From assembly GCA_028826165.1 (NCBI GenBank), contig JAPDFW010000060.1, forward strand, positions 62,001-126,000: a stretch of 64,000 nucleotides of DNA. The letters run 5' to 3'. Under the pieces are notes generated by a model, which was given only the letters and a program-made list of their open reading frames with translations, was not told where the DNA came from and did not search any database. Positions 20,518 to 28,891 of the stretch are shown here, piece by piece. A program made the translations under genes and the position numbers. This DNA is from Anaeramoeba ignava (Eukaryota > Metamonada > Anaeramoebidae). Position 1 is the first letter of the stretch; each line of letters opens with the position of its first letter.

Positions 20518-22374
20518 ATGAATGAAATTATATTTTTTGGTTTCAATCACTTCCCAAAGTTTACAGGAATTTCTAACGAAAAAATAACAAATCCAATTCA
20601 AATTAAACTTGAAAATGAAAAACAAATTAAACAAATTGTAGTTGGTGATTTTTCGATTCTCATTCTTTTCGCAAATGGAAAAGCAATAGAATATTTAAAT
20701 GGAAAAAGCCAAGTTCAAATTGATCAAGAAACTGAAATTGAAAATATTCAAAAAGTAACTGCTGGACAGAGAAATTTAGCTATTTTAACAAAAGAAGGAA
20801 ATGTATTTGCAAAAAGAAGTGCCAACTTGTTTTCTGAACAGACAAAATATTTTGAGGATATTTCATCATTAATTGAAGATACAAATGATAGAATAATTCA
20901 AGATGTTGTTTGTGGAAGAGAAGCTATTTACTTATTAACTTCAAATCAAAATGCTTATGGTTTTGGTCCAAATCAATTTGGTCAACTTGGTTGTGAATTA
21001 CCAAAATCAACAATCAAGATGAAATCAAATGATGATTTTCTTCAGATTTTTTTCCCCGTTTTGAATTCTGATCCAAATCAACAAAAAGTTGGAATTGAAG
21101 ATCAAAATGAAAAAGAAAAACCAATTTTAATGATGAAAAATGTTTCTAAAATATTTTCAGGAATTTCTTCAGATTGTGTTTTTCTTTTAAATTCAAATCA
21201 AGAATTATTTGGATGCGGAAGAAATCACACTGGTCAACTTGGATTAGGAGAATCAAGAATACAAGAAGAAATCAATAAATTAACCAAAATCCAAAATATT
21301 CCAAAAGGTAAAATAATTGATATTCAATGTGGATTTAAGCATTCAGTAATGTTGGTTGAAGATGAAAATGAAGATGAAAATCCAAAAAGAAAACTTTATT
21401 CATGTGGAGATTGGTTATTTCTTGGATTAGATAGAGAAAAAAAAAAAGAATTTACTGAAATCAAATCATCTTTATTTGAAAATGATGATAATATTCTTGA
21501 TTTTTCTGTTGGAAATGAACATACTTTGGTTTTAACTTCCAAAGGGAAACTTATAGGATTTGGGCATAACTATTTTGGTCAATTAGGAACAATTAATAAA
21601 GCTTATGAATTAATTCCATTTCAAATTGAACTTCCTAAATTAAGATTTAATGAAAATATTTCCAATTATCACGTTTCTTGTGGATTTGATAATTCATTTC
21701 TTTATTATTCTCCTCTTTCTTTTTCCAATCTTGAAGAAGATTTGATAAAATTATTTAGAAGAAAAGAATTTTGCAATATTTCATTTAAAACCGAAAATGG
21801 AGAAATAATTGAAGCTCATAAATTAATATTGAAATATAGATTAAATCAAAATCAAAATGAAATTGAAAAACTTAAAGAAATTATTTCAAATAAATCAATT
21901 AAAGAATCAAATCAAATATTTGAAATGATTTATTCAAACAGAATAATAAATCCAATATTATATTATGAAATTAAAGAAATTATAAATTCTAATGAAAAAA
22001 TTGAAGAAACAATGAAAAGAATTTATTTAAATGAAAATGAAAATGAAAATGAAAAAGATTTTATAATTGAAAGAAATGAAAAACAATATAAATTTCCAAA
22101 ATTAATATTAATAATGAGAAGTGAATTATATCGAGGAATGTTTTTATCTGTAACAGATGATACTTCTAATAAAGTTACAGATTATAGTGAATTAAGTAAT
22201 AAATCATTTCAAATATTTGAATATTGGATTTATTCAAATCAAATTAAAGATGAAATTCAAATTACACAAGAAATAATTAATGAAATTCAAACAGGAATTG
22301 ATTATTTTCAATTAAATCAAACAAATCCAAATTTATTTGATTTATTAATTAAGAAATTTAATAATCAAAATTAA
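20518..22374 (+). CDS. RCC1-BTB protein, copy 3
   Basis: Translation is taken to start at MNEIIFFGFNHF, matching the MNEILFFG start of the paralogues, giving 618 residues. RCC1 blades are visible as AYGFGPNQFGQLGC, LFGCGRNHTGQLGLGE, LYSCGDWLFLGLD and LIGFGHNYFGQLGT. The BTB halves follow (LIKLFRRKEFCNISFKTENG and FPKLILIMRSELYRGMF). It differs from the other copies by an insertion of about 30 residues between the second and third blades (STIKMKSNDDFLQIFF, VLNSDPNQQK) and has no NE tract. It is the most diverged member of the array and lies directly after the actin gene on the same strand, ending again with FNNQN. Confidence 0.85.
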   Translation: MNEIIFFGFNHFPKFTGISNEKITNPIQIKLENEKQIKQIVVGDFSILILFANGKAIEYLNGKSQVQIDQETEIENIQKVTAGQRNLAILTKEGNVFAKRSANLFSEQTKYFEDISSLIEDTNDRIIQDVVCGREAIYLLTSNQNAYGFGPNQFGQLGCELPKSTIKMKSNDDFLQIFFPVLNSDPNQQKVGIEDQNEKEKPILMMKNVSKIFSGISSDCVFLLNSNQELFGCGRNHTGQLGLGESRIQEEINKLTKIQNIPKGKIIDIQCGFKHSVMLVEDENEDENPKRKLYSCGDWLFLGLDREKKKEFTEIKSSLFENDDNILDFSVGNEHTLVLTSKGKLIGFGHNYFGQLGTINKAYELIPFQIELPKLRFNENISNYHVSCGFDNSFLYYSPLSFSNLEEDLIKLFRRKEFCNISFKTENGEIIEAHKLILKYRLNQNQNEIEKLKEIISNKSIKESNQIFEMIYSNRIINPILYYEIKEIINSNEKIEETMKRIYLNENENENEKDFIIERNEKQYKFPKLILIMRSELYRGMFLSVTDDTSNKVTDYSELSNKSFQIFEYWIYSNQIKDEIQITQEIINEIQTGIDYFQLNQTNPNLFDLLIKKFNNQN

Positions 22375-22740
22375 AATTAAAATTAAAATTAAAATTAAAA
22401 TCAAAATTAAAATTTAAAATTAAAATTAAAATTAAAAAAAATTAAAATTAAAATCAAAAATTAAAATTAAAATTAAAATCAAAATTAAAATCAAAATTAA
22501 AATTAAAATTAAAATTAAAATTTAAAATTAAAAAATTAAAAATCAAAATTAAAATTAAAATTAAAATTAAAATTAAAATTAAAATTAAAATTAAAATTAA
22601 AATTAAAATTAAAATTAAAATTAAAATTAAAATTAAAATTAAAATTAAAATTAAAATTAAAATTAAAATTAAAATTAAAAATTAAAATTAAAATTAAAAT
22701 TAAAATTAAAATTTAAAATTAAAATTTACAATTTTCAAAA
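22375..22740 (+). repeat. AAATTA hexamer array, about 360 bp
   Basis: AAAATT repeats with rare TC or extra-A interruptions fill the whole space between copies 3 and 4. No gene is present. Confidence 0.85.
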
Positions 22741-22769
22741 TCATTTTTTTCATTTTTTTCTTTTCTAAA
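22741..22769 (+). promoter_or_regulatory. T-rich TTCATTTTTT motif, RCC1-BTB copy 4
   Basis: TCATTTTTTTCATTTTTTTC followed by TTTTCTAAA lies directly before the ATG at 22770. Confidence 0.6.
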
Positions 22770-24674
22770 ATGAATGAAATTTTATTTTTTGGAAGAAATG
22801 AATTTCCAAAACTTTTAGAAAATAAATCAAATAAAATAACAAAATCAATTCAATTTAAATTTGAAAATGAAAATGAAAATGAAAATGGAAAACAAATTAA
22901 ACAAATTTCATCAGGTTATTTTTCAATAATTTTCCTTTTTAAAAATGGAAAAGCAATAGAATATTTAAATGAAAATGAATTAAATCAAAATCCTGAAAAA
23001 ATCCAAATTGAAGAAAATATTCAAAAAGTAACTGTTGGTTGGGAAAATGAAGCTATTTTAACAAAAGAAGGAAATGTATTTGCCAAAGGAAAAGATATTA
23101 ATCCAAAAAATTCAAAAGAATTTATCAATATTTCATCATTAATTGAAGATAAAAATGATAGAATAATTCAAGATATTGTTTCTGGATCTGTTGCAATTTA
23201 TTTATTAACTTCAAATCAAAATGCTTATGGAATTGGTTCAAATAATTATGGTCAACTTGGTTTTGATTCTAAAACACTTGAAAAAACAAAAAAACCAATT
23301 TTAATGATGAAAAATGTTTCTAAAATATTTTCAGGAAATACTTCAGGAACTGTTTTTCTTTTAAGTTCAAATCAAGAATTATTTGGATGCGGATATAATG
23401 GATCAGGCAAGCTTGGATTAGGAGAATCAATAAAAGAAACAAAAATCGATAAATTAACACAAATCCAAAATATTCCAAAAGGTAAAATAATTGATATTCA
23501 ATCAGGATTTGATTTTTCAATAATGTTGATTGAAAATGAAAATGAAAATCCGAAAAGAAAACTTTATTCATGTGGATTTTATGAATACAATGGACTTGGC
23601 AAAAATGAATATACTTATGAATTTACTGAAATCAAATCATCTTTATTTGAAAATGATGATAATATTCTTGAAATTGTTGTTGGATGTTATCATACTTTGA
23701 TTTTAACTTCCAAATCAAAATTAATTGGATTTGGAAATAATTCTTATGGTCAATTAGGAACTGGAGATATGAATTTCCAAAAAATTCCAACACAAATTGA
23801 ACTTCCTAAATTAAGATTTAATGAAAATATTTCTAATTATCATATTTCTTGTGGAGAATTCAATTCATTTCTTTATTATTCTCCTTCTTCTTTTTCCAAT
23901 CTTGAAGAAGATTTGATAAAATTATTTGAAAGAAAAGAATTTTGTGATATTTCATTTAAAACCAAAAATGGAGAAATAATTGAAGCTCATAAATTAATAT
24001 TGAAATATAGATTAAATCAAAATCAAAATGAAAATCAAATTGAAAAACTTCAAGAAATTATTTCAAAAAAATCAATTAAAGAATCAAATCAAATATTTGA
24101 AATGATTTATTCAAACAATTTCAATATAAATCCAAAATTATATTCTGAAATTAAAGAAATTATAAATTCTAATGAAAAAATTGAAGAAACAATGAAAAGA
24201 ATTTATTTAAATGAAAATGAAAATGAAAAAGATTTTATAATTGAAAGAAAAGAAAAACAATATAAATTTCCTAAATTAATATTAATAATGAGAAGTGAAT
24301 TATATCGAGGAATGTTTTTATCTGTAACAGAAGATAAATCAAATAAAGTTACAGATTATAGTGAATTAAGTAATAAATCATTTCAAATATTTGAATATTG
24401 GATTTATTCAAATCAAATTAAAGATGAAATTGAAATTACACAAGAAATTATTAATGAGTTAGAAAGAGGAATTGATTATTTTCAATTAAATCAAGCAAAT
24501 CCAAATTTATTTCATTTATTAATTAAAAAATTTAATAATCAAAATCAAATTGAAAAAGAAATTGGAATTGGAATTGAAATTGAAATTGAACAAGAAAAAG
24601 AACCAGAACCAGAAATTGAAAAAGAAAAAAGAGGAAAAGAAATCAAAATCAAGAAAAAATGTTATATTTTTTAA
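22770..24674 (+). CDS. RCC1-BTB protein, copy 4, with polybasic CaaX-like tail
   Basis: 634 residues, one exon. Blades AYGIGSNNYGQLGF, LFGCGYNGSGKLGLGE, LYSCGFYEYNGLG and LIGFGNNSYGQLGTGD; BTB halves FCDISFKTKNG with EAHKLILKYR, and FPKLILIMRSELYRGMF with FEYWIYSNQI. The body is very similar to copy 5, so these two form the youngest pair. Unlike its paralogues, this copy does not stop after FNNQN. It reads on through a Glu/Ile-rich stretch (IEIEIEQEKEPEPEIEKEK) into a basic end, KRGKEIKIKKKCYIF. The last four residues (CYIF) have the form of a CaaX prenylation box preceded by lysines. Membrane attachment of this copy is therefore possible; that is inference. Confidence 0.85.
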   Translation: MNEILFFGRNEFPKLLENKSNKITKSIQFKFENENENENGKQIKQISSGYFSIIFLFKNGKAIEYLNENELNQNPEKIQIEENIQKVTVGWENEAILTKEGNVFAKGKDINPKNSKEFINISSLIEDKNDRIIQDIVSGSVAIYLLTSNQNAYGIGSNNYGQLGFDSKTLEKTKKPILMMKNVSKIFSGNTSGTVFLLSSNQELFGCGYNGSGKLGLGESIKETKIDKLTQIQNIPKGKIIDIQSGFDFSIMLIENENENPKRKLYSCGFYEYNGLGKNEYTYEFTEIKSSLFENDDNILEIVVGCYHTLILTSKSKLIGFGNNSYGQLGTGDMNFQKIPTQIELPKLRFNENISNYHISCGEFNSFLYYSPSSFSNLEEDLIKLFERKEFCDISFKTKNGEIIEAHKLILKYRLNQNQNENQIEKLQEIISKKSIKESNQIFEMIYSNNFNINPKLYSEIKEIINSNEKIEETMKRIYLNENENEKDFIIERKEKQYKFPKLILIMRSELYRGMFLSVTEDKSNKVTDYSELSNKSFQIFEYWIYSNQIKDEIEITQEIINELERGIDYFQLNQANPNLFHLLIKKFNNQNQIEKEIGIGIEIEIEQEKEPEPEIEKEKRGKEIKIKKKCYIF

Positions 24675-24728
24675 ATAATCAAAATTAAAATTAAAATTAA
24701 AATCAAAATTAAAATTAAAATTTCAAAT

Positions 24729-24767
24729 TCATTTTTTCATTTTTTTTCATTTTTTTCCTTTTCAAAA
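24729..24767 (+). promoter_or_regulatory. T-rich TTCATTTTTT motif, RCC1-BTB copy 5
   Basis: Three CATTTTTT blocks followed by CCTTTTCAAAA end at the ATG at 24768. Confidence 0.6.
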
Positions 24768-26579
24768 ATGAATGAAATTTTATTTTTTGGTAAAAATTCT
24801 CATCCAAAACTTATCGAAAATAAACCATATGAAATAACAAAACCAATTCAATTTAAATTTGAAAATGAAAATGAAAATGAAAATGAAAATCAAATTAAAC
24901 AAATTTCATCAGGTTATAATTCAACAATTTTCCTTTTTAAAAATGGAAAAGCAATAGAATATTTAAGTCAAAATGATTCAAAACAAAATACTTCAAAAAT
25001 CCAAATTGAAAATATTCAAAAAGTATCTGTTGGTGACTGGAATGAAGGTATTTTAACAATAGAAGGAAAAGTATTTGCCAAAGGATATGATATTAATCCA
25101 AATAATCCAAAAGAATTTACCAATATTTCATCATTAATTGAAGATAAAAATGATAGAATAATTCAAGATGTTGTTTCTGGAGATCGTTCAGTTTATTTAT
25201 TAACTTCAAATCAAAATGCTTATGGAATTGGTTCAAATAATTTTGGTCAACTTGGTTTTGATTCTAAAACACTTAAAAAAGCAGAAAAACCAATTTTAAT
25301 GATGAAAAATGTTTCTAAAATATTTTCAGGAAATTCTTCATATTCTGTTTTTCTTTTAAATTCAAATCAAGAATTATTTGGATGCGGAAGAAATATTTCG
25401 AGTCAATTTGGATTAGGAGAATCAATAAAAGAAACAAAAATCGATAAATTAACACAAATCCAAAATATTCCAAAAGGTAAAATAATTGATATTCAATCAG
25501 GATTTGATTTTTCAATAATGTTGATTGAAGATGAAAATGAAAATCCAAAAAGAAAACTTTATTCATGTGGATTTTATGAATACAATGGACTTGGCAAAAA
25601 TGAATATACTTATGAATTTACTGAAATCAAATCATCTTTATTTGAAAATGATGATAATATTATTGATTTTTCTGTTGGAAATCAACATACTTTGGTTTTA
25701 ACTTCCAAATCAAAATTAATTGGATTTGGAAATAATTCATATGGTCAATTAGGAACTGGAGATATGAATTTCGAAAAAATTCCATTTCAAATTGAACTTC
25801 CTAAATTAAGATTTAATGAAAATATTTCTAATTATCATATTTCTTGTGGAGAATTCAATTCATTTCTTTATTATTCTCCTTCTTCTTTTTCCAATCTTGA
25901 AGAAGATTTGATAAAATTATTTAGAAGAAAAGAATTTTGTGATATTTCATTTAAAACAGAAAATGGAGAAATAATTGAAGCTCATAAATTAATATTGAAA
26001 TATAGATTAAATCAAAATCAAAATCAAATTGAAAAACTTCAAGAAATTATTTCAAAAAAATCAATTAAAGAATCAAATCAAATATTTGAAATGATTTATT
26101 CAAACAATTTCAATATAAATCCAAAATTATATTCTGAAATTAAAGAAATTATAAATTCAAATGAAAAAATTGAAGAAACAATAAAAAGAATTTATTTAAA
26201 TGAAAATGAAAATGAAAATGAAAAAGATTTTATAATTGAAAGAAAAGAAAAACAATATAAATTTCCTAAATTAATATTAATAATGAGAAGTGAATTATAT
26301 CGAGGAATGTTTTTATCTGTAACAGATGATACTTCTAATAAAGTTACAGATTATAGTGAATTAAGTAATAAATCATTTCAAATATTTGAATATTGGATTT
26401 ATTCAAATCAAATTAAAGATGAAATTGAAATTACACAAGAAATTATTAATGAGTTAGAAAGAGGAATTGATTATTTTCAATTAAATCAAACAAATCCAAA
26501 TTTATTTCATTTATTAATTAACAAATTTAATAATCAAAATCAAAATCAAAATCAAAATCAAAATCAAAATCAAAATTAA
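24768..26579 (+). CDS. RCC1-BTB protein, copy 5
   Basis: 603 residues, one exon, only 93 bp after the stop of copy 4. RCC1 blades are AYGIGSNNFGQLGF, LFGCGRNISSQFGLGE, LYSCGFYEYNGLG and LIGFGNNSYGQLGTGD. The BTB halves are LIKLFRRKEFCDISFKTENG and FPKLILIMRSELYRGMF. The C-terminus carries six NQ pairs read from an AATCAA array that becomes AATTAA at and after the stop codon. Family role as in copy 1: substrate or GTPase adaptor, partner unknown. Confidence 0.85.
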   Translation: MNEILFFGKNSHPKLIENKPYEITKPIQFKFENENENENENQIKQISSGYNSTIFLFKNGKAIEYLSQNDSKQNTSKIQIENIQKVSVGDWNEGILTIEGKVFAKGYDINPNNPKEFTNISSLIEDKNDRIIQDVVSGDRSVYLLTSNQNAYGIGSNNFGQLGFDSKTLKKAEKPILMMKNVSKIFSGNSSYSVFLLNSNQELFGCGRNISSQFGLGESIKETKIDKLTQIQNIPKGKIIDIQSGFDFSIMLIEDENENPKRKLYSCGFYEYNGLGKNEYTYEFTEIKSSLFENDDNIIDFSVGNQHTLVLTSKSKLIGFGNNSYGQLGTGDMNFEKIPFQIELPKLRFNENISNYHISCGEFNSFLYYSPSSFSNLEEDLIKLFRRKEFCDISFKTENGEIIEAHKLILKYRLNQNQNQIEKLQEIISKKSIKESNQIFEMIYSNNFNINPKLYSEIKEIINSNEKIEETIKRIYLNENENENEKDFIIERKEKQYKFPKLILIMRSELYRGMFLSVTDDTSNKVTDYSELSNKSFQIFEYWIYSNQIKDEIEITQEIINELERGIDYFQLNQTNPNLFHLLINKFNNQNQNQNQNQNQNQN

Positions 26580-26792
26580 AATTAAAATTAAAATCTAAAA
26601 TTAAAATTAAAATTAAAATTAAAATTAAAATCTAAAATTAAAATCAAAATTAAAATTAAAATTAAAATTAAAATCAAAATTAAAAATAAAATCAAAATCA
26701 AAATCAAAATTAAAATTAAAATTAAAATTAAAATTAAAATCAAAATTAAAATTAAAATTAAAATTAAAATCAAAATTAAAATTTTTTTGATA
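26580..26792 (+). repeat. AAAATT/AAAATC hexamer array downstream of RCC1-BTB copy 5
   Basis: The array that encodes NQNQ at the end of copy 5 continues for about 200 bp after the stop as TAAAAT/CAAAAT units. Confidence 0.8.
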
Positions 26793-26823
26793 TTTTTTTT
26801 TTCATTTTTTTATTATTATTCTT

Positions 26824-27354
26824 ATGAGTCATAGACCAAAACATTTAATTGAGAATATCCTGGATGATTGTCCAGTTCCAAAAGAAAATGAGTATATTGC
26901 ACTTGTTATTGGTGTTAGAGGTACAAATGTAGTTCAAGTTCGAGTTGAAAAAATTGAAATGAAAGAAAAAGAAAAAGAAAAAGAAAAAGAAAAAGAATTA
27001 GAAGAAATACTTGTAATGGTTCCTAAGAAATTTAATAAAGTAATTTGGATTAAAAGAGGAGATTACGTCATAATCGATAGAATTTCTCTTCAAGATCTTG
27101 CAAAAGACCCAAAAGCCAAAGTTGTTGGTGTTATTTCAACAGTTTTATATAAGAAACAGATAAAACATTTAGAATCAATTGGAAAATGGCCTAAATATTT
27201 CCCATTGAAAGAAGAGAAGAAAATTGAAAGTGATGAAAGTGATGAAAGTGATGAAAGTGATGAAAGTGATGAAAGTGATGAAAATGATGAAAATGATGAA
27301 AATGATGAAAATAATGAAAATGATGAAAATAATCAAAATGATAATTCAAATTAA
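26824..27354 (+). CDS. EIF1AD: EIF1AD-like S1/OB-fold RNA-binding protein, 176 aa
   Basis: One exon. An OB-fold of the eIF1A/S1-IF1 type covers residues about 15-110: NEYIALVIGVRGTNVVQVRV, ILVMVPKKFNKVIWIKRGDY, VIIDRI, VVGVISTVLYKKQIKHLES. IWIKRGD and the WPKYFP segment after the fold are characteristic of EIF1AD rather than eIF1A, which has a basic N-tail and DEYGWI-like motifs. A KEKEKE insertion interrupts loop 1-2. The C-terminus is an acidic DES/DEN repeat tail, as in other EIF1AD proteins. EIF1AD binds late pre-40S ribosomes and helps maturation in other eukaryotes; that role is transferred from the family. The start MSHRPKHLIENIL is preceded by the usual T-rich run. Confidence 0.85.
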   Translation: MSHRPKHLIENILDDCPVPKENEYIALVIGVRGTNVVQVRVEKIEMKEKEKEKEKEKELEEILVMVPKKFNKVIWIKRGDYVIIDRISLQDLAKDPKAKVVGVISTVLYKKQIKHLESIGKWPKYFPLKEEKKIESDESDESDESDESDESDENDENDENDENNENDENNQNDNSN

Positions 27355-27577
27355 AATTAAAATCAAATCAAAATTAAAATCAAAATCAAAATTCAAATCA
27401 AAATTAAAATTAAAATCAAAATTAAAATTAAAATTAAAATTAAAATTAAAATTAAAATTAAATAAAAATGGAAAAAAAAATTATTAATTCTTTTTAAGGA
27501 AAATTTATTCTACTTTTTCAAAGAAAAAGCAAAAAGCAAAAAAAGAAAAAATCAAAATGGGGAAAATAGTTCCAAAT

Positions 27578-28789
27578 TCAAACTCTTTCAATAATCATTG
27601 CAGTACTTCCACCACCACCATTACAAATAGCAGCACAACCAATTTTAGCATTTTTCTTATGAAGAACATTAATCAAAGTGACTAAAATGCGAGCACCAGA
27701 ACAACCTATAGGATGACCCAAGGAAACAGCACCACCAAAGACATTGATTTTCTGCTTAGGAATTGAGAGGAGTTTCTGGTTCGCGCAAACAACGACTGAA
27801 AAAGCCTCATTAATTTCGAAAAAATCGATATTTTCGAGGGAATCAAAGGGAGACAAATCGAGAGCTTTCTTGATTGAAAGGGAAGGGGAAGTGGGAAATT
27901 TCTCTGGTTCCTGGGCAGCATCAGCGAACGAGATGATGCGAGCAAGAATAGGAGCGCCGAGCTTTATTGCTGTGGCTTCAGACATGAGAACAACAGCCGC
28001 GGCACCGTCACTTATTGTACTTGCGTTTGCGGCGGTTATTGTTCCATCTTTTTTAAACGCGGTTCGCAACACTTTTAACTTCTCTTCGTTGAGCTTTGTG
28101 TACTCCTCATCTTCTGTGATTGTTATGTATTTCTGTTCTTCATTTGTGCGTTTGGGAAGGGGAATTTTGACTGGGATAATTTCGGTGTCAAACATTTTGG
28201 ATTCGAAAGCTTGCTTTGCTTTCTTATAACTTTCAATTGCATAAGCGTCTTGTTCCTCACGGGTGATCTTCATCTCTTCTGCGCAAAGCTCTCCAGCGAG
28301 TCCCATATGGAAGTTATTGAAGCTATCCCAGAGCCCGTCTTGGATCATGCCGTCGACAATCTCTTTGTTTCCCATTTTGACATTTGAAAATCCGTTGCGA
28401 TCAAGATAATAAGGCACATTACTCATCGATTCCATTCCTCCTGCAACAACTACATCTGCGCCTCCAAGCATGATTTGCTGCGCTCCTAACGTCACCGCTT
28501 TCATTCCTGATGAACATACTTTATTCACAGTTGTACATGGCACTTTTGACGGGATTCCTCCGCCAAGTGCTGCTATTCTTGCTGGTCCTTGTCCAAGATT
28601 TGCGGGCAGAACATTCCCAAAAAATACTTCGTTCACTTGATCTCCTTTGATGTTCGCTTTTTCTAATGCTCCTTTTATCGCTATTGAACCTAATTCAGTT
28701 GCTTTTAATTTTGAAAGAACTCCATTAAATCCTCCTATTGGCGTTCTAACAGCACTTACAATCACAACAACGTTATTTTTGTTTTCCAT
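27578..28789 (-). CDS. Acetyl-CoA C-acetyltransferase (thiolase), 403 aa
   Basis: This full-length degradative/biosynthetic thiolase condenses two acetyl-CoA to acetoacetyl-CoA, or cleaves it. It starts VVVIVSAVRTPIGGFNG. The nucleophilic Cys is near residue 92 (VNKVCSSGMKA), followed by GGMESMSNVPYYL, the NEAF motif near 327, GGAVSLGHPIGCSGAR with His near 359, and the second catalytic Cys in CNGGGGSTA near 389. There is no N-terminal extension and no C-terminal SKL, so the cytosol is the likely site. One exon. Codon use is markedly more GC-rich than that of neighbours over about 27750-28650. It is divergent with PAAF1 across 102 bp and convergent with EIF1AD. The bacterial-like character could mean transfer, but thiolases are too conserved to judge by eye. 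Confidence 0.93.
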   Translation of the reverse strand: MENKNNVVVIVSAVRTPIGGFNGVLSKLKATELGSIAIKGALEKANIKGDQVNEVFFGNVLPANLGQGPARIAALGGGIPSKVPCTTVNKVCSSGMKAVTLGAQQIMLGGADVVVAGGMESMSNVPYYLDRNGFSNVKMGNKEIVDGMIQDGLWDSFNNFHMGLAGELCAEEMKITREEQDAYAIESYKKAKQAFESKMFDTEIIPVKIPLPKRTNEEQKYITITEDEEYTKLNEEKLKVLRTAFKKDGTITAANASTISDGAAAVVLMSEATAIKLGAPILARIISFADAAQEPEKFPTSPSLSIKKALDLSPFDSLENIDFFEINEAFSVVVCANQKLLSIPKQKINVFGGAVSLGHPIGCSGARILVTLINVLHKKNAKIGCAAICNGGGGSTAMIIERV

Positions 28790-28891
28790 TTTTTTTAAAA
28801 AAAAAATTTTAATAAATTGAGAAAAATGAAAAATAATTTTCTCATTTCAAAATTTTTTTTTCATTTTTTTTTTCATTTTTTTTTTTAAAAA
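28790..28891. promoter_or_regulatory. Bidirectional promoter between thiolase and PAAF1
   Basis: The 102-bp divergent spacer holds T-runs with TTCATTTTTTTTTTTC blocks before the PAAF1 ATG. On the other strand A/T sequence abuts the thiolase ATG. Nothing else fits in the space. Confidence 0.6.

Noticed and set aside
27744-28229. 161-codon plus-strand open frame opposite the thiolase gene
   Set aside because: It lies wholly antisense to a strongly conserved enzyme in a GC-richer stretch where shadow frames are expected, and its product has no recognisable features.
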